Below are positions 15,118 to 16,914 of a stretch of DNA of 16,914 nt, piece after piece. The translations under genes and the position numbers were made by a program. The stretch's first letter is position 1. Every line of letters begins with the position of its first letter. Origin of the DNA: CAYSXY01 sp964435165 (GTDB lineage: Bacteria > Pseudomonadota > Alphaproteobacteria > Rickettsiales > RI-342); assembly GCA_964435165.1 (NCBI GenBank), contig CAYSXY010000047.1, forward strand, positions 1-16,914, in the 5' to 3' direction. The notes beneath the pieces were generated by a model, which ran no database searches, was not told where the DNA came from, and was given only the letters and a program-made list of their open reading frames with translations.

Positions 15118-16853
15118 GGGTTCATTCCTTGTGGTGGTGGCGTTCGTTGCAATAAGGATTCTGGCGTACGATATAATTCTATGCTGGCAAGCAATGCGTC
15201 GATAATATCGCCCCCGACATTAATATTCAAATGAATAGGGCGCCCGCCAAAGGCCTGTTCGTTTTTACCCTTCACCGTGAGTAATAGTTCGTCATTTTCA
15301 TCGGACACGCCAAGGCGAGTAGACAGGCTTAATTCATTAAACGTAAAATCCTGCAATGCTGTGGCCGCGTCCTTGCCTGCTCCTTGTGACAGACTTTCAA
15401 GGCCGGCCCCTTGGTAGCGCAATGTGCCGTCTGTTACGGCGCTTAGCGTGCCTTTCGGTAGCGATATAGCGCCATCGGCAGACCAGTGAACCGTGACGGT
15501 ACCGGATAGGGGAGACGAGATGAACAAGAGGGAGGATCTATCCAGTTGCTCCAGCAATGGGGTGGAGGACATATTGTTCACCATCACAGAGGCGCCGCCC
15601 GGTTGACCGATAGCCCAGGAAACAGGCTCAGCCAGGCTGAACAGCCCGTCCAGCCAGGATGCGGAGGCATTGCTGAATGTTAATGTAGATGAATCAAGAG
15701 CATAGGACCAGTTGGCCGCTATCTGCGTCACAGGTGGTTGCAGTTCTATGCGGTCGACCTGAAGCTGTCCATTGGTGATGTTGCGTGGCGGTAGCGAATC
15801 GATATGGGCGGATAATGCAATGTCATGCATGGAAAGTTGTGGCAGTGCGGCGCGATCAGCGTGTGCATTAATCGACCCATTTCCTTGCTGTGTTGCCAAA
15901 GAGCCCTGCCAGTTCCCTGAAAGCACTGCCTGATCCAGCGATATGGCGTTTAGATCGTTGTTCTGCAGCATGAATGATTCGAGTGCGCTTATCATCGTGG
16001 GAGTGACGGTGAGTTTTTGTAGTGTCATCTTGCTTGTATCATGCTGATGATCGTGCGGTTTGGTGTAGCTGGCGGTAAAGATGCCATGCTCCGTGGTTTG
16101 CTCTGACGGCGGCCACTGCCATTCCAGTGTTGTTTCTGCCTGTTGTGCTGAAAGTGCCAGCGTGCCGGTCACTGGCCCGCTAAGTAAAGGGGTGCCTGCA
16201 TGTTGAAGTTGCATGTCTCCCTCGAACGTTCCACGCCAGCGATCTTCTGTATGATCTGCCGTGAGTGTGAGCGCAAGGTGTGTTACTGACAGGCCGAATG
16301 GCTGTGTTGTTGGGATTACGACTTTTTCCTCAGTCTTTATTTCGATAGAGAATTCCGGATTCGTTATCATATTAATGGTCAGTGGAATGGTGAGGTAGTG
16401 ATCGCCTATCGGCAGGTCTATATGCAGTTTTTCTATGATGAGGCTGTCTACCAGGAGGAGTGGCAGGAGATGCGACGGCATGCGCTGCCGCCATGGATTA
16501 CTCTCACCGTCAGTGCCTTGTTTCGGCAAGGTGAGTGACATTTCGTCCAGCACCAGCCGGTCAATCCCATCGCCGGTGAGGAGTTCCAGCATATTGTAAC
16601 GCACGGACATATCCGTCAGGGTGGTTTGTACTGGCTGTGTGATGCTGATCGTATGGAAGGTCACCTGCGTCGGCGTAATCGAATCAATCTCTAGCTGCTC
16701 GACGGTAATACCCTGCGCTGAAAGTTGCTGGCGGATGAAAGGGGTAATCCATCCGACAGGTGGTGCAACCCACAGCCAGAGCAACAGGCCTGCTGCCAAT
16801 AATATGACACCCAGCAAGGCATAGAAGAATGAGCGGAAGATCAGTTTCAACAT
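15114..16853 (-). CDS. ydbH: YdbH-like AsmA-family intermembrane lipid-transport protein
   Basis: The 579-residue protein has one N-terminal membrane anchor (residues ~5-30, FFYALLGVILLAAGLLLWLWV). A long, beta-rich, Ser/Thr-rich periplasmic region follows, typical of AsmA-like bridge proteins that carry phospholipid in a hydrophobic groove. The C-terminal stretch (VKGKNEQAFGGRPIHLNINVGG, then a LLASIELYRTPESLLQ helix) resembles the conserved YdbH C-terminus that meets YnbE. It is clearly shorter than E. coli YdbH (~880 residues), so the groove may be shorter or the middle part reduced. The genes ynbE and ydbL follow directly. The ATG at 16853 has no strong ribosome binding site. Assignment depends on both motif and operon context. 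Confidence 0.8.
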   Translation of the reverse strand: MLKLIFRSFFYALLGVILLAAGLLLWLWVAPPVGWITPFIRQQLSAQGITVEQLEIDSITPTQVTFHTISITQPVQTTLTDMSVRYNMLELLTGDGIDRLVLDEMSLTLPKQGTDGESNPWRQRMPSHLLPLLLVDSLIIEKLHIDLPIGDHYLTIPLTINMITNPEFSIEIKTEEKVVIPTTQPFGLSVTHLALTLTADHTEDRWRGTFEGDMQLQHAGTPLLSGPVTGTLALSAQQAETTLEWQWPPSEQTTEHGIFTASYTKPHDHQHDTSKMTLQKLTVTPTMISALESFMLQNNDLNAISLDQAVLSGNWQGSLATQQGNGSINAHADRAALPQLSMHDIALSAHIDSLPPRNITNGQLQVDRIELQPPVTQIAANWSYALDSSTLTFSNASASWLDGLFSLAEPVSWAIGQPGGASVMVNNMSSTPLLEQLDRSSLLFISSPLSGTVTVHWSADGAISLPKGTLSAVTDGTLRYQGAGLESLSQGAGKDAATALQDFTFNELSLSTRLGVSDENDELLLTVKGKNEQAFGGRPIHLNINVGGDIIDALLASIELYRTPESLLQRTPPPQGMNP

Positions 16854-16914
16854 CAGTCAGCGGTGAGATGGTAATATGTGGTTATAGTAGTGAGAACTAA
16901 AATGCCATCATTAG
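16854..16914 (-). promoter_or_regulatory. upstream region of ydbH
   Basis: On the minus strand a -10-like TATAAC lies about 35 nt before the ydbH ATG, but no good -35 hexamer is seen. The region is cut by the window edge, so the promoter cannot be judged. Confidence 0.2.

Overview
The window looks like chromosomal DNA of an alphaproteobacterium. The main evidence is the conserved run nrdR-ribD-ribE-ribB(X)-ribH-nusB-thiL, with a ribB gene whose C-terminal GTP cyclohydrolase II half has lost its zinc cysteines. The arrangement and moderate GC content would fit a Micavibrio-like or other non-model alphaproteobacterium, but I cannot assign a genus from sequence reading alone.

Layout. Positions 1-63 hold most of a tRNA-Arg(ACG) gene on the minus strand, with a good sigma70-type promoter behind it. 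A BamE/SmpA-type outer-membrane assembly lipoprotein (179-631, plus strand) follows. It converges on a long minus-strand operon (621-6635): nrdR, ribD, ribE, ribBX, ribH, nusB, thiL and a DUF4865-like gene. Several junctions overlap (ATGA, TAATG, 19 nt), so translation is probably coupled. The operon makes lumazine and riboflavin from the GTP cyclohydrolase II product, and it carries the thiamine-phosphate kinase and two regulators (NrdR and NusB). The GTP cyclohydrolase II activity itself must probably come from elsewhere in the genome.

A 348-bp spacer (6636-6983) holds the likely nrdR promoter region, possible NrdR boxes and a DnaA box, and then an unusual row of five stem-loops that lead to the 3' end of the next gene.

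The centre of the window (6984-14330, minus) is one giant gene for a secreted RTX protein of about 2,450 residues. Its N-terminal third contains cadherin/Ig-like beta-sandwich domains and a Pro/Thr/Asn-rich linker. Five RTX calcium-binding modules follow. Each RTX block ends in a serralysin-like cap with a terminal D-F-(I/L)-F motif, and modules 2 to 5 each begin with their own Ig-like domain. Within the RTX blocks, canonical GGxGxDxUx repeats alternate with repeats that carry Asn, His, Tyr or Arg where glycine is expected, which implies a calcium beta-roll with two chemically different faces. This is the most interesting object in the window. No type I secretion genes lie beside it.

Upstream of the RTX gene, on the same strand, lies ydbH-ynbE-ydbL (14476-16853): an inner-membrane-anchored AsmA-like protein, an outer-membrane lipoprotein and a small periplasmic protein. 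In E. coli the homologues build an intermembrane lipid-transport bridge. The window ends in the upstream region of ydbH.
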